Below, one piece after another: positions 44,227 through 55,405 of a stretch of 64,000 bases of DNA. A program made the position numbers and the translations under genes. Under the pieces are notes generated by a model. That model was given only the letters and a program-made list of their open reading frames with translations. It was not told the origin of the DNA and made no database searches. Source of the DNA: Arthrobacter sp. ES3-54 (lineage in GTDB: Bacteria > Actinomycetota > Actinomycetes > Actinomycetales > Micrococcaceae). Position 1 is the stretch's first letter, and each line of letters begins with the position of its first letter. The stretch is taken from assembly GCF_029504395.1 (NCBI RefSeq), contig NZ_JAQFIF010000008.1:104898-168897 (forward strand), given 5' to 3'.

Positions 44227-45054
44227 ATGCCTAGATTCAAGGTCTGGCTGCAGCGTCACCGCCTCCCGGCGTTCTTTGTCCTGGCGTTCGCGATTTCCTG
44301 GTGCTCCTGGCCGCTCTACGCGGCCGGGCTGATGCCGCAGTTCGAATTCCTGCCGATCGGACCGCTCGCGGCGGCGCTGATCATCATTGGCCTCGCCGAG
44401 GGAAAAGACGGTTACCGAGCGTGGGGCCAGCGGCTGATCCGGTGGCGGGTCGGCTGGATCTGGTACGCCGTGGCCCTCCTCCTCCCGGCGATGATGGCGC
44501 TGCTCACCGGATTCGCAAACATGGCCCTCGGCGCGCCCGCTCCGGGGCTGGCAGAGGTGAGCTGGTCCGGGCTCCTGGCTGTCTTTGCCGTGCGGCTGGT
44601 CAATCCAATGGACGGCCCTCTGGGCGAGGAGCCGGGTTTCCGCGGCTATGCCGTGCCCCTGCTCCAGGCCCGGTGGAATCCGCTGCGGTCCGCGGCACTC
44701 CTCGGCGTTGTAGTGTCCCTCTGGCACCTTCCGTTGGTCCTCTTCGGCCAGCTCAGCGTGATCGGGCTGCCCACCACCTTCGCCATCACCTTCCTCTACG
44801 TGTGGCTGTTCAACCGCACCGGCGGAAGCGTGCTGCTCACCTACCTCTTCCACAACAGCCAGGGCACGTTCACGGTGGGTTCCTTCGGGTTCTCCGGTGC
44901 CGGGGCTGACCGGGCGGAACTCATCTACTTCGCCGTCGTGGTCCTTGCAGTCCTCACTACTGTTCTCCTGGACCGGAGTGCCTGGCGTGCGGCGCCTGCC
45001 TCCGCCATCGACTCGGTGCTGGTCCGTTCCGGATCAGATCCAATCCACCGCTGA
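44227..45054 (+). CDS. CPBP-family intramembrane metalloprotease
   Basis: The 275-residue membrane protein has about seven hydrophobic segments. The CPBP/Abi motifs are EEPGFRG (around residue 136), WHLPL and FHNSQG, giving the glutamates and histidines of the membrane metal site. Such proteins process membrane substrates or give immunity to peptides. ATG 44227 follows CAGGAG at six bases. It is nine bases upstream of another membrane protein gene and probably co-transcribed. Confidence 0.87.
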   Translation: MPRFKVWLQRHRLPAFFVLAFAISWCSWPLYAAGLMPQFEFLPIGPLAAALIIIGLAEGKDGYRAWGQRLIRWRVGWIWYAVALLLPAMMALLTGFANMALGAPAPGLAEVSWSGLLAVFAVRLVNPMDGPLGEEPGFRGYAVPLLQARWNPLRSAALLGVVVSLWHLPLVLFGQLSVIGLPTTFAITFLYVWLFNRTGGSVLLTYLFHNSQGTFTVGSFGFSGAGADRAELIYFAVVVLAVLTTVLLDRSAWRAAPASAIDSVLVRSGSDPIHR

Positions 45055-45063
45055 GGAGGGATC

Positions 45064-45681
45064 ATGTCTTCACCCCTGCCGTCCCATGCCGGGCCCATTG
45101 CCCTGGCCGCCGGCCTGGCCTTCGCCGCCGAGGACGTCTGGCGCCTGCTCGCGGCCGACCACAGCCTCGAGCGAATAGACATGATGCGCCAGACTCCGTT
45201 CCAGCTGGCCAACGCGTTCTACTTTGTGGTCTTCATCGGACTGATGCTCGCGTTGGTGTCCGTCTACATGAGGTACGCGGACAGCGCCGGTGGCCTCGGC
45301 GTCGTCGGCTTCTGCGCCGCCCTCATCGGCACCATGGATATGGCGGGAGACATGTGGTTCGACGGGTTTGCCGGTCCGTGGATTGCCGAAACCGCGCCCG
45401 ACGCCATCCTCGCTGGCGGGTCCGGGATGCTGGTCGTCGGCGCCCTCTCCAGCTACGTGCTGTTTGCGCTTGGCTGGATCATTTTCGGCGTTGTGGGCTG
45501 GCGGACGCACATGTTCCCGGCGTGGGCCGGTGCGGCGTTCGTCGTCGCCGGGGCCCTAGGTTTCAACGTTGGCCTGCCGCCGTACGGGATTCCAATCGGC
45601 CTGACGATGGCCGCCCTGGGCTGGTGGATCATCCGCAGCGCCCGAGTGCCGGCCGGGCAGCGCCAAGAAGCCCGTTCCTAG
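45064..45681 (+). CDS. Polytopic membrane protein of unknown function
   Basis: The 205-residue protein has about six hydrophobic segments with alternating loops. I recognise no catalytic motif or family signature. The SD GAGGAGGG before ATG 45064 is strong, and the nine-base gap to the CPBP gene indicates an operon. It may be a partner or substrate of that protease. Confidence 0.75.
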   Translation: MSSPLPSHAGPIALAAGLAFAAEDVWRLLAADHSLERIDMMRQTPFQLANAFYFVVFIGLMLALVSVYMRYADSAGGLGVVGFCAALIGTMDMAGDMWFDGFAGPWIAETAPDAILAGGSGMLVVGALSSYVLFALGWIIFGVVGWRTHMFPAWAGAAFVVAGALGFNVGLPPYGIPIGLTMAALGWWIIRSARVPAGQRQEARS

Positions 45682-45725
45682 GCACCGACCGCGGCCCAGG
45701 ACCTTCCTTGGTGCCCAAGCATGGG

Positions 45726-47459
45726 TCAGTCCTCGGCGCTCCATTCGGCCCCGGTCTGGGCCATGAAGGCGGCTACAGCTGCTTCGGTGGTGGGATAGAA
45801 ATGCTCGGGCTCGATTTCGCGGGTCAATCCGTACTTTTCGATCTTCTCCCGGGTCCTGTGCTTGAGCTCGGCGAACACCAGGGAGATACCCTTCGCGTTC
45901 AGCTCGACGTCCAGATCGAGCAATACGTCCGCGGCGGTGGTGTCCACGTCCGTGATGGGTTCGGCCGCGATGACGATCCACCGCGGCTTGGGTTCCGTTA
46001 GTGCCAAGTGCCGGATGTTGTCGCGGAACGGCCGGACGTTGGCGAAGAACAACGGGGCGTCCCACCGGTAGATCACCAGGCCGGGCAAGTGCTTCGCGTC
46101 CGGGTGGACGCGGATGTCGTGAAACCCCTCGTATCCCGGCACCCGCCCGATCACCGTCTCGTACGGCCACCACGCCCTGCGGAAGATGTTCAGAATGGAC
46201 AGCCCCACCGCAATGCCGATGCCGGGCAGAACGCCCAGGAGCGCCACTCCGAGGAAGGCGGCCAGGCACAGGTAGAACTCGGTCCGTCTCTGGTGCCAGA
46301 GACGCACTGTCCCGGGGATGTCGGCCAGGGACACGGACGCGGTGATCACCACGGCCGCCAGAGCCGGCTGTGGCAAGTTCCGGAACAGCCCGGGAAGCAG
46401 CACGAGCATGAGGAGGACCAGCACGGCGCCCGTCACACCCGTGAGCTGTGTCTTGGAGCCGGAACGTTCGGCGACGGCGGTCCGGGAGCCGCTGGTGCTC
46501 ACGGGGAAGCCTTGGAAGAAGCCCACGGCCAGGTTCGCGGCACCGATGCCGATCATTTCCTGGTTGCCATGAACCTCTTGGCCGGAGCGCGCCGCGAACG
46601 CCGTCGAATTCGAGATCGTGTCCGTCAAGGACACCAACGCAATGCCCAGGGCACCGGCAAACATCAGCCCGATGTCCGACAAGGTCACGTCCGGGATCGT
46701 GAACGGCGGGAAACCTCGCGGGAGTTCCCCGACCAGGGAAACGCCCTTACTGGCGAGGTCAAACAGCGAGGTCGCCGCGATCGCGAGAACCACCATGACG
46801 AGCACTGCTGGGACCTTGGGCAGCCACCGTTGCAGGGCCAGTATCAGCACAATCCCGGCTATGCCGACCGCCGCGGCGGCGCCCACCGTCTCGCCATTAG
46901 CCACGCCCTCGACGAAACCGACCAGGTCACCAATGAAGTTTTCGCTGTCCACCTTGAACCCGAAGAGCTTTGGGAGCTGGCCCACCAGGATGGTGATCGC
47001 GAGACCGTTCATGTAGCCGATCATCGTCGGTTTGGAGATCAAATCGGCGATGAAGCCGAGCTTGGCCACGGACGCGAGGACCATGATGAGGCCGACCATG
47101 ATCGCGAGCAGCGACGCGAGCGCCACCGCCTTCTGCGGGTCACCGTCGGAGGCGACGAGCGGCAGGACCGTCGCGGCGATCATCGGGCCGAGTGCAGAGT
47201 CCGGTCCCAGCACCAGAATGCGCGACGGGCCGAAGACCGCATAGGCGAACAGACAGAGGATGGTGGTGTACAGCCCGGTGATCGCCGGCAAACCTGCCAG
47301 TTCCGCATAGGCCATGCCCTGGGGAACGAGCAACGTCGCCAGGACGACTCCGGCGACGACGTCCTTTCCGAACCAGTCCTTCTGATATGTGGCGGGGACG
47401 TCGAGTCCAGGCATCACTTTGCGCAGCGAGCCCATGCGCCGCTGTCCGGTCTTCGTCAT
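45726..47459 (-). CDS. SulP-family anion transporter with STAS domain
   Basis: The 577-residue protein has about 12 membrane segments. N-terminal [33 protein letters not shown] is the SulP signature, and a GPDSALGP motif follows. A cytoplasmic STAS domain ends the protein (about 450-560), with [18 protein letters not shown] and [10 protein letters not shown]. It probably transports sulfate, bicarbonate or another small anion by proton or sodium symport. ATG 47459 matches the family start. Confidence 0.93.
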   Translation of the reverse strand: MTKTGQRRMGSLRKVMPGLDVPATYQKDWFGKDVVAGVVLATLLVPQGMAYAELAGLPAITGLYTTILCLFAYAVFGPSRILVLGPDSALGPMIAATVLPLVASDGDPQKAVALASLLAIMVGLIMVLASVAKLGFIADLISKPTMIGYMNGLAITILVGQLPKLFGFKVDSENFIGDLVGFVEGVANGETVGAAAAVGIAGIVLILALQRWLPKVPAVLVMVVLAIAATSLFDLASKGVSLVGELPRGFPPFTIPDVTLSDIGLMFAGALGIALVSLTDTISNSTAFAARSGQEVHGNQEMIGIGAANLAVGFFQGFPVSTSGSRTAVAERSGSKTQLTGVTGAVLVLLMLVLLPGLFRNLPQPALAAVVITASVSLADIPGTVRLWHQRRTEFYLCLAAFLGVALLGVLPGIGIAVGLSILNIFRRAWWPYETVIGRVPGYEGFHDIRVHPDAKHLPGLVIYRWDAPLFFANVRPFRDNIRHLALTEPKPRWIVIAAEPITDVDTTAADVLLDLDVELNAKGISLVFAELKHRTREKIEKYGLTREIEPEHFYPTTEAAVAAFMAQTGAEWSAED

Positions 47460-47689
47460 ATCTGCACTCTGCCGCGCGGCACCGCCCCGGCGCATCCCCC
47501 GGCAAGGGTGACCCGGCCCAGCCCGGACGGACGCCGTGGGGCTGCTGCAACCCGGGGCAAATCCCGCCCGACCATCCGTTGTGCCGCCGACCCGATGGGC
47601 CTAGAGTGGCGGTCTGCCAACTGCGTGCCGTCCCGCTGCCCGATCAGGTGCCGGAGGCCGTCCCCATTGTTCTGATTCAGGAGAAATCT

Positions 47690-48664
47690 ATGGAATCCCG
47701 TACGCTCGGTTCGCTCACCGTCTCGGCCCTGGGTTTGGGCTGCATGGGAATGAGCGAGTTTTACGGCCACGGCGAGGAAAAGGAATCCGTCGCCACCATC
47801 CAGGCCTTTCTCGACGCCGGCGGAAGCCTGCTCGACACTGCGGATATGTACGGCCCGTTCACCAACGAGACGCTTGTCGGCCGGGCTATCGCAGGCCGGC
47901 GCGACGACGTCGTCCTGGCCACCAAATTCGGCAACGAACGCCGGCCCGACGGATCCTGGGTAGGCATCAACGGCTCCCCCGACTACGTGCACGCCGCCTG
48001 CGATGCAAGCCTGCAGCGGCTGGGCGTGGATCACATCGACCTGTACTACCAGCACCGGGTGGACAAGACCGTCCCGATCGAGGACACCGTCGGGGCCATG
48101 GCTGAGCTGGTACAGGCCGGGAAAGTCCGGCACCTTGGCTTGTCCGAGGCCAGCGCCGGCACCGTGCGCCGGGCCCACGCGGTGCACCCCATCACCGCAT
48201 TGCAGACCGAATACTCGCTGTGGGAGCGCGAACCGGAAACGAAGGTCTTCCCGGTTCTGGCGGAACTGGGCATCGGATTTGTCCCCTACAGTCCGCTGGG
48301 TCGAGGCTTCCTGACCGGCCAGTTCCGCAGCCCGGATGATTTCCCGGCGGACGATTTCCGCCGGCACTCCCCGCGTTTCCAGGGCGAGAACTTTGTCCGG
48401 AATTTGCAGCTCGTGGATCGGGTCAAGGAGTTGGCGGACGCCAAAGGCTGCACTCCCGGGCAACTGGCACTGGCTTGGCTGCTGGCCCAGGGCGAGCACA
48501 TAGTTCCCATCCCGGGCACCAAGAAGCGTGACCGTCTGCGGGAGAACGTGGGCGCTGCCGACGTCGAACTCTCCGCCGAGGACCTGACCCGTCTGGACGA
48601 ACTGGCTCCGGCCGGGGCTGCGGCCGGAGCGCGGTACCCGCACATGGACTCGATCGACGACTAA
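47690..48664 (+). CDS. Aldo/keto reductase
   Basis: The 324-residue protein is a TIM-barrel AKR of the YajO/AKR13-like group. It has [14 protein letters not shown] (Asp and Tyr of the tetrad), ATKFGN (Lys), and [15 protein letters not shown] (His). [11 protein letters not shown] binds NADPH. It reduces carbonyl compounds, possibly as detoxification. ATG 47690 follows AGGAG at seven bases; the open frame upstream overlaps the divergent sulP gene and is not real. Confidence 0.92.
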   Translation: MESRTLGSLTVSALGLGCMGMSEFYGHGEEKESVATIQAFLDAGGSLLDTADMYGPFTNETLVGRAIAGRRDDVVLATKFGNERRPDGSWVGINGSPDYVHAACDASLQRLGVDHIDLYYQHRVDKTVPIEDTVGAMAELVQAGKVRHLGLSEASAGTVRRAHAVHPITALQTEYSLWEREPETKVFPVLAELGIGFVPYSPLGRGFLTGQFRSPDDFPADDFRRHSPRFQGENFVRNLQLVDRVKELADAKGCTPGQLALAWLLAQGEHIVPIPGTKKRDRLRENVGAADVELSAEDLTRLDELAPAGAAAGARYPHMDSIDD

Positions 48665-48702
48665 AACGGCAACCCGGGGTCACCAGACCCCCACGTTGCG
48701 CT

Positions 48703-48761
48703 GTTGCCCTATCAGTTATGGTTCCCAACCCCGTTTTAGCGACCATAAGTGATAGGGCAAC
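48703..48761. terminator. Long-stem hairpin between convergent genes
   Basis: 20-bp arms (48703-48722 and 48742-48761) have one mismatch and a 19-base loop, each beginning or ending with GTTGCCCTATCA or its complement. It lies between the convergent AKR and adenine deaminase genes and probably terminates both; it resembles a dispersed palindromic repeat. Confidence 0.7.
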
Positions 48762-48768
48762 TGTGACC

Positions 48769-49839
48769 TCAGTGCCCTGACGCGGCCAGTTCGGCCAGCA
48801 GCTCGGCCTTGCGTTCCTCGCTTGCAAAGGACGAACGGATCGAGTTCGCCGCCATCCGGACGCAGTCGAACTCGGACAGGCCGATAACCGATTTCAGCTG
48901 CGCGAAGTTGTCGTCCACGTACCCGCCGAAATACGCAGGATCGTCCGAGTTCACGCAGACGTTCAGCCCCGCGGCGAGCATGGCCGGCAGCGGGTGCTCA
49001 GCCAGGGTGTCCACCGCCCGGAGCCGGACGTTGGACAGCGGGCACACGGTCAGCGGCATGAGCTCGTCCACCAGCCGCTCCACGAGTTCCGGATCTTCCA
49101 TGCACCTGATGCCGTGGTCGATCCGCTCCACTTCGAGAATGTCAAGCGCGTCGATGATGTACGACGGCGGGCCCTCCTCGCCGGCGTGCGCGATCCGGTG
49201 CAGCCCGGCATCCTTGGCCCGGGCGAAGAGCCGCTCGAACTTGGCCGGCGGGTTGCCCACCTCGGCGGAATCGAGCCCGATTCCGGCGATGGGGGCGTCC
49301 ATGGCGAGCAGCTTCTCCAGCACTTCGAGGGCGGATTCCTCGGTGAGGTCGCGCAGGAAGGCGGCGATCAGGAGGGTGGAGATGCCGAACTCTTCCTGGG
49401 AGCCGGCCAGCACCGAGGCCACGCCGTTGACGCACGTCTCCAGCGATATCCCGCGGGACAGGTGGGCCTGCGGGTCCAGCATGATCTCGGCATGCCTGAC
49501 CCCGGCGAGCGCCGCCCGGGTCAGATAAGCCCGGGTCATGTCGGCGAAGTCCTGCTCCGTCTGCAGCACGGCCATGTTGGCGTAGTACAGGTCCAAAAAG
49601 GACTGCAGGTCCGTGAACTCGTAGCGCGAGCGCAGCTCCTCCAGGTCCGCGTACGGCAGTTCGATCCCGTTGCGTTCCGCCAGCGCGAAGATCAGCTCCG
49701 GTTCCAGCGTTCCCTCAATATGCAGGTGCAGTTCCGCGACCGGGAGCGGGAGGGGTTCGCCGGCTTCCGGTTCTTCGGGTTCTTCCGGCTCTTTCTCCGC
49801 ATTCTCCGCAAACCGAGTCTCGTCGTCGTACGTATCCAT
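48769..49839 (-). CDS. Adenine/adenosine deaminase-family protein
   Basis: The 356-residue TIM-barrel amidohydrolase has metal-binding HLHIEGTLEPEL near residue 40, a catalytic HAGEEG, ERIDHGIR and CVNSDDPAYFGGY. The GTLEPE and PAYFGGY forms are those of adenine deaminases of the Aah1 type rather than classical adenosine deaminases, so release of ammonia from adenine is the best guess. An acidic N-terminal extension of about 35 residues (PEEPEE run) is atypical. The start at 49839 is the first in frame with the domain; the SD is weak. Confidence 0.87.
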   Translation of the reverse strand: MDTYDDETRFAENAEKEPEEPEEPEAGEPLPLPVAELHLHIEGTLEPELIFALAERNGIELPYADLEELRSRYEFTDLQSFLDLYYANMAVLQTEQDFADMTRAYLTRAALAGVRHAEIMLDPQAHLSRGISLETCVNGVASVLAGSQEEFGISTLLIAAFLRDLTEESALEVLEKLLAMDAPIAGIGLDSAEVGNPPAKFERLFARAKDAGLHRIAHAGEEGPPSYIIDALDILEVERIDHGIRCMEDPELVERLVDELMPLTVCPLSNVRLRAVDTLAEHPLPAMLAAGLNVCVNSDDPAYFGGYVDDNFAQLKSVIGLSEFDCVRMAANSIRSSFASEERKAELLAELAASGH

Positions 49840-49887
49840 CCGGTAAGGATATGCCCGGTGCTGCCCTGAGCGGATAGAGTCGAACCA

Positions 49888-52539
49888 ATGCAAAATACAC
49901 AGCATGCTTCCCATTTGCCGCGCCCGGCCGACCGGGATCTAATCCAGGATCTGGTTCCCGGCAATCCGACGGACGGTTTTGTCCGGGTGCGCGGTGCCCG
50001 GGAGAACAACCTGCGCAACGTGGACGTGGACGTGCCCCGCGATGCGATCGTCGCCTTCACCGGCGTCTCCGGCTCGGGCAAGTCCTCCCTCGCCTTCGGC
50101 ACCATCTATGCCGAGGCGCAGCGCCGCTACTTCGAGTCCGTAGCCCCCTACGCCCGCCGGCTCATCCAGCAGGGGCACAACCCCAAGGTGGAAATGATCA
50201 CCGGGCTGCCGCCCGCCGTCGCGCTCCAGCAGCGCCGCGGGACGCCGAGTTCGCGGTCCACGGTGGGCACGCTCACCACGCTGTCCAACTCGCTGCGCAT
50301 GCTTTTCTCCCGCGCCGGCAGCTATCCCGACGGCGCCGGGCAGTTGGACTCGGACGCGTTTTCTCCGAACACGGCCGCCGGTGCCTGCCCGGAGTGCCAC
50401 GGCCTGGGGATCGCGCACACCGTCACGGAGTCCTCCCTGGTGCCGGACACCTCGCTGAGCATCCGCGACGGCGCCATCGCCGCCTGGCCCGGGGCGTGGC
50501 AGGGCAAGAACCTGCGCGACATCCTGACCCACCTTGGCCACGACGTCGACACCCCCTGGCGGAAACTGCCCAAGAAGGACCGCGACTGGATACTGTTCAC
50601 CGAGGAACAGCCTGTAGTGGAAGTGACGCCCCAACGCGACCGCGTCGCCAAGCCATACAAGGGCCGGTTCTGGAGCGCCAAGAGCTACGTGCTGCATACA
50701 CTCGCCGATTCCAAGAGCACCACCATGCGCGACCGCGTGCTGCGCTTCATGGAAACCGGCCCGTGCCCGGTCTGCGGCGGCGCCGGCCTGACCCCGGCCG
50801 CCCTCGCCGTCACCTTCGCCGGACGCACCATCGCCGAGCTCAACGCCGTCCCCATGACGGAACTGGCGGGCATCATCCGGCCCACCACCGAGCTCACCGA
50901 GGCCGGGACTGCCTCCCGCAAGCAGTCCTCCGGCGAGGGCAACGAGGTGGCCGTCGCCATCACCCGCGACCTCCTGCAGCGCGTCACGGTGCTGCTGGAC
51001 CTCGGCCTGGGCTACCTCGCGCTGGGCCGGTCCACCCCCACGCTCTCCCCCGGCGAAATGCAGCGGCTCCGGATCGCCACCCAGCTACGCTCCGGCCTGT
51101 TCGGCGTGATCTACGTGCTGGACGAACCCTCCGCCGGCCTGCACCCCGCCGACGCCGAGCCGCTCCTCGCCGTCCTGGACCAGCTCAAGTCCTCCGGCAA
51201 CTCGGTGTTCGTGGTCGAGCACAACATGGACATCGTCCGCCGCGCGGACTGGCTGGTGGATGTGGGTCCCCGCGCCGGTGAAGGCGGCGGGGAAGTGCTC
51301 TACAGCGGACCCGTCTCTGGCCTCGCCGGGGTGGATGCGTCCGTCACCCGGCCGTTCCTGTTTCCGAATGGTTTCCCTGACGGTTCCGGTATGACGGACG
51401 ACGGCGGCGCTACCTCAGCGGCCAGCCCTCGCCACGGCGCGGATGACGGCGGCGGTTCCGCCGCGAGCGGCATCCGCCGGGAGGCTGCCGGCTGGCTGGA
51501 GTTGCGGGACATCAGCCGCCACAACCTGCGCGAACTCGACGCCGACTTCCCGCTCGGCGTCCTAACCGCCGTCACCGGCGTCTCCGGCTCCGGCAAGTCG
51601 ACGCTGGTCAGCCAGGTCCTGGCCGAAGTGGTCGGCGCCCGGCTGCACCCGGAATCCGGCGCCGGGGCGAGCCCCGCTGGTGAGGACCTGGAGTCCCAGG
51701 CCGGTGAGCCCACCGGCCCGGTCAGTGTTGGACCGGTCTCGGGCCTGGACCAGCTGGACCGGCTGGTCAAGGTGGACCAAAAACCGATCGGCCGCACGCC
51801 GCGCTCCAACCTCGCCACCTACACCGGCCTCTTCGACGCGGTCCGCAAGGAATTCGCGGCCACGGACGAGGCCAAGGCGCGGGGCTTCGGCGCCGGGCGC
51901 TTTTCCTTCAACGTTGCCGGCGGCCGCTGCGAGACCTGCCAGGGTGAGGGCTTCGTCGCCGTCGAACTGCTGTTCCTGCCCGGCAGCTACGGCCCCTGCC
52001 CCGAGTGCCATGGCTCCCGCTACAACCCGGAAACCGTGGAGGTGACCTACCTCGGAAAGAACGTGGCGGAAGTGCTGGGCCTGACGGTCAATGCCGCCGC
52101 TGAGTTCCTTGAAGGCGTGCCGGCGGCGGCGCGCAGCCTGCAAACGCTGCGCGAGGTGGGCCTGGGCTATCTCCGGCTCGGCCAGCCGGCCACCGAGCTC
52201 TCCGGCGGCGAGGCCCAGCGCATCAAGCTCGCCACCGAACTGCAGCGCGCCCAGCGGGGCCACTCCCTCTACCTGCTGGACGAGCCCACCACCGGGCTGC
52301 ATCCGGCCGATGTCCAGCTGCTCATGGCCCAGCTGCACCGGCTGGTGGACGCAGGCAACACCGTCATTGTGGTGGAACACGACATGGATGTGGTGGCTGC
52401 AGCGGACTGGGTGATCGACCTCGGCCCGGCCGGCGGCGACGCCGGTGGCCAGATCGTGGCGATCGGAACCCCCGCCGCCGTCGCGAACTCCAAGAACAGC
52501 CGGACAGCTCCGTACCTGGCCGCGATGCTCGGGGGCTAA
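49888..52539 (+). CDS. UvrA-like tandem ABC ATPase
   Basis: The 883-residue protein has two ABC cassettes in UvrA arrangement. The first Walker A, GVSGSGKSSLAF, is at about residue 59; zinc-finger cysteine pairs are CPECHGLG and CPVCGGAG; LSPGEMQRLRIATQL and VLDEPSAGL are signature and Walker B. The second half has GVSGSGKSTLVSQV, CETCQGEG / CPECHGSRY and LSGGEAQRIKLATEL. It is shorter than canonical UvrA (about 950) and not linked to uvrB or uvrC. It fits the UvrA2/DrrC-like group tied to resistance or DNA-lesion handling. A Gly/Ala/Ser-rich insertion joins the halves near residues 500-540. Confidence 0.88.
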   Translation: MQNTQHASHLPRPADRDLIQDLVPGNPTDGFVRVRGARENNLRNVDVDVPRDAIVAFTGVSGSGKSSLAFGTIYAEAQRRYFESVAPYARRLIQQGHNPKVEMITGLPPAVALQQRRGTPSSRSTVGTLTTLSNSLRMLFSRAGSYPDGAGQLDSDAFSPNTAAGACPECHGLGIAHTVTESSLVPDTSLSIRDGAIAAWPGAWQGKNLRDILTHLGHDVDTPWRKLPKKDRDWILFTEEQPVVEVTPQRDRVAKPYKGRFWSAKSYVLHTLADSKSTTMRDRVLRFMETGPCPVCGGAGLTPAALAVTFAGRTIAELNAVPMTELAGIIRPTTELTEAGTASRKQSSGEGNEVAVAITRDLLQRVTVLLDLGLGYLALGRSTPTLSPGEMQRLRIATQLRSGLFGVIYVLDEPSAGLHPADAEPLLAVLDQLKSSGNSVFVVEHNMDIVRRADWLVDVGPRAGEGGGEVLYSGPVSGLAGVDASVTRPFLFPNGFPDGSGMTDDGGATSAASPRHGADDGGGSAASGIRREAAGWLELRDISRHNLRELDADFPLGVLTAVTGVSGSGKSTLVSQVLAEVVGARLHPESGAGASPAGEDLESQAGEPTGPVSVGPVSGLDQLDRLVKVDQKPIGRTPRSNLATYTGLFDAVRKEFAATDEAKARGFGAGRFSFNVAGGRCETCQGEGFVAVELLFLPGSYGPCPECHGSRYNPETVEVTYLGKNVAEVLGLTVNAAAEFLEGVPAAARSLQTLREVGLGYLRLGQPATELSGGEAQRIKLATELQRAQRGHSLYLLDEPTTGLHPADVQLLMAQLHRLVDAGNTVIVVEHDMDVVAAADWVIDLGPAGGDAGGQIVAIGTPAAVANSKNSRTAPYLAAMLGG

Positions 52540-53478
<939 letters not shown>

Positions 53479-53574
53479 GGCACTTGGTAAGGCACGGCTT
53501 GTTACCGGGCTCTGCTCGTTAGGGCACTGTTTGTTAAGGCACGGGCCGTTACAGCACGGGCCGTTAACAAGCGC

Positions 53575-53612
53575 GACGCCGGAGCGATCCCGCAAGGGGA
53601 CGCTCCGGCGTC
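53575..53612 (+). terminator. Terminator after Rpf/LysM gene
   Basis: GACGCCGGAGCG (53575-53586) pairs with CGCTCCGGCGTC (53601-53612) as a perfect 12-bp stem. It lies in the 215-base spacer between the Rpf gene and the convergent membrane-protein gene. Confidence 0.8.
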
Positions 53613-53692
53613 GTCGTGCTTGAGCGAGCCGTGGTGCTCGGTGAGCCGCGGCTTCTCGGATGAGCCGTGCTGCTCAGGTGAGCTGTGCGGGC

Positions 53693-54265
53693 TCAGGCGG
53701 CCTGAGGGATCTCGCGGACAATCTGCAGTTTCCACGCGGCGTCGTCGCTCGTGTCCAGCAGGGCCACCGTGCCCATGGCTAGGTGCAGGGCCACACGCTT
53801 CGCGGCGAGAAGCTCAAGGTAGAGGTTTTCATTTACCCGGGCAGGGGCGTCGATGACGTACTTCACGGCGTCGCGGACCTTGCGGTAATTGTCGCTCCGT
53901 TCACGGTGCAGATGCAGTTCGAGCATGCGGCGCTGCCGGATCCGCGGCTCGTGACGGTTCAGCCAGGACACTGCGGCGTGGACTGCAACTACCAGGGTCA
54001 GCGAGACCGCGTAAATCCACCAGCCCGTGTTGAGCAGAAAGAGGGGCAGGTTGGCGATCGCTACAACGGCGATGCAGAGGCGCAGGGCCACTATCCGCCG
54101 CATGGTCAGCGCGAACGATGCCATTGCGGCGCGGAACCCGTGCTGTTCCTTACGGGCTGCCACCGGGTCAAGAATGACTTCCTCGAGCACCAAAATGCCG
54201 TTCGCTTCCGGGCCGAGCAGTTGTCCGTATTTCGGTACAAACGGCGCAACAGGGGCTGGATTCAT
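53693..54265 (-). CDS. Small membrane protein of unknown function
   Basis: The 190-residue protein has two closely spaced hydrophobic segments near residues 62-100 (LRLCIAVVAIANLPLFLL and IYAVSLTLVVAVHAAV). Basic helices and a C-terminal globular part follow. No known family is recognised. ATG 54265 follows CGGAGGA at seven bases. It is divergent from the next gene. Confidence 0.75.
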   Translation of the reverse strand: MNPAPVAPFVPKYGQLLGPEANGILVLEEVILDPVAARKEQHGFRAAMASFALTMRRIVALRLCIAVVAIANLPLFLLNTGWWIYAVSLTLVVAVHAAVSWLNRHEPRIRQRRMLELHLHRERSDNYRKVRDAVKYVIDAPARVNENLYLELLAAKRVALHLAMGTVALLDTSDDAAWKLQIVREIPQAA

Positions 54266-54410
54266 GGCGTGTCCTCCGGGCGGCATAGATGGGGTCCTGC
54301 TATATTACGCCCCGCCGTAATGAGCTGTCTGCTTCATTCCAAAATGTGAACATGCGCACGCGTGGTCCTGTGCAATTGGTGGTTTGGTCATGTGGCCTCA
54401 AACTGGAGAG

Positions 54411-55307
54411 ATGCAGACTTTCCTCCCCTTCCCCGATTTTCAGCAGAGCGCCGCGGCTTTGGACCGCGTGCGGCTCGGCAAGCAGCGCGTTGAGTCGTTG
54501 CAAATCCTGCGTGCGCTGGTGATCCCGGAGTACGGCTGGCAGTCGCACCCGGCTGTCCGGATGTGGATGGGGTACGTTCCCGCGCTGACAATGTACGGCC
54601 TGGCCATGGTGGATGAATGGACGGCCCGCGGCGGCGAAGACACCACGCGCGAGAAGATCATGGAGTTCGCCCCGCAGGCGGCCCACCCCGACTACGCCGC
54701 CAAGATCCCAATGCCGCCGTGGCTGGGGAATGCGGATTTCCACCTCAGCCACCGGTCCCGGCTGATCGCCAAGGATCCGCGGTTCTATACGAAGGTATTC
54801 CCCGGCACGGACCCGGACCTGGAGTACGTCTGGCCGGAACCGAAGCACGAGCTTGTGCCCGAGGATCCTGCCGGGGACCGCATGTGGGTACTGCGCCTGC
54901 CGCTCGGCGACACCGATCCCGAGCAGCTGAAGACTGTCAGCCTGCCGCCGGTTGGCCGGAGCAAGGCCCCCGCGGAAGATGACTACCAGTTCGTCTACGC
55001 CGAATCAGGCTCCCGCCGGCCGGGCAAGGTGCGCAAGCTACCCCCGAAGCAGCTCGTCAAGAAGCCCACCCGCAAGCGCCAGCAGCAGGAAGAGGCGTTC
55101 ACCACTCTTCCCGGCAACTCCGTGGTTGCCATTCCGGTCAACGGCGGCAGCTCCTTCGCCATCGGCAAAGTTGTGGGCCGTCCGATCACCGTTGAGGGCA
55201 ACTTCGCCCGCAACTTCGAGGTGGACGAGATCGTGGACCGCTCGGTCTTCGATTACCCCGCATTGATGCAGGACCCCCGGGCCTTCTTCCCGATTCCGGC
55301 GAGGTAG
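54411..55307 (+). CDS. MSMEG_6728-family protein, pyrimidine-dimer glycosylase-like
   Basis: The 298-residue protein starts MQTFLPFPDFQQSAAALDRVRLGKQRVE, the mark of the MSMEG_6728/Pyr_excise-like family, related to T4 endonuclease V-type pyrimidine-dimer glycosylases. The N-terminal half holds NADFHLSHRSRLIAKDPRFY. A basic lysine/arginine-rich linker and a C-terminal domain follow. Repair activity is a family-level inference. ATG 54411 matches the family start, though its SD is too close; ATG 54390 in frame is an alternative. Confidence 0.8.
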   Translation: MQTFLPFPDFQQSAAALDRVRLGKQRVESLQILRALVIPEYGWQSHPAVRMWMGYVPALTMYGLAMVDEWTARGGEDTTREKIMEFAPQAAHPDYAAKIPMPPWLGNADFHLSHRSRLIAKDPRFYTKVFPGTDPDLEYVWPEPKHELVPEDPAGDRMWVLRLPLGDTDPEQLKTVSLPPVGRSKAPAEDDYQFVYAESGSRRPGKVRKLPPKQLVKKPTRKRQQQEEAFTTLPGNSVVAIPVNGGSSFAIGKVVGRPITVEGNFARNFEVDEIVDRSVFDYPALMQDPRAFFPIPAR

Positions 55308-55325
55308 CCGGACGACGCCGGTTGC

Positions 55326-55382
55326 GGGTCCGGCGTCGGGCCCCGCCTGCGCAGGCGCGCCATCTCGGGTCCGGCGTCGGGC
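55326..55382. repeat. 16-bp direct repeat with palindrome between
   Basis: GGGTCCGGCGTCGGGC occurs at 55326-55341 and 55367-55382. A GCCTGCGCAGGC palindrome lies between the copies. It follows the MSMEG_6728-type gene and may contribute to termination. Confidence 0.6.
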
Positions 55383-55405
55383 GTCAGGCCGGGAGGTCAG
55401 GGGCA

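Noticed and set aside
46008..47675. 555-residue plus-strand open frame
   Set aside because: It is antisense to the SulP transporter and has no domain signature.
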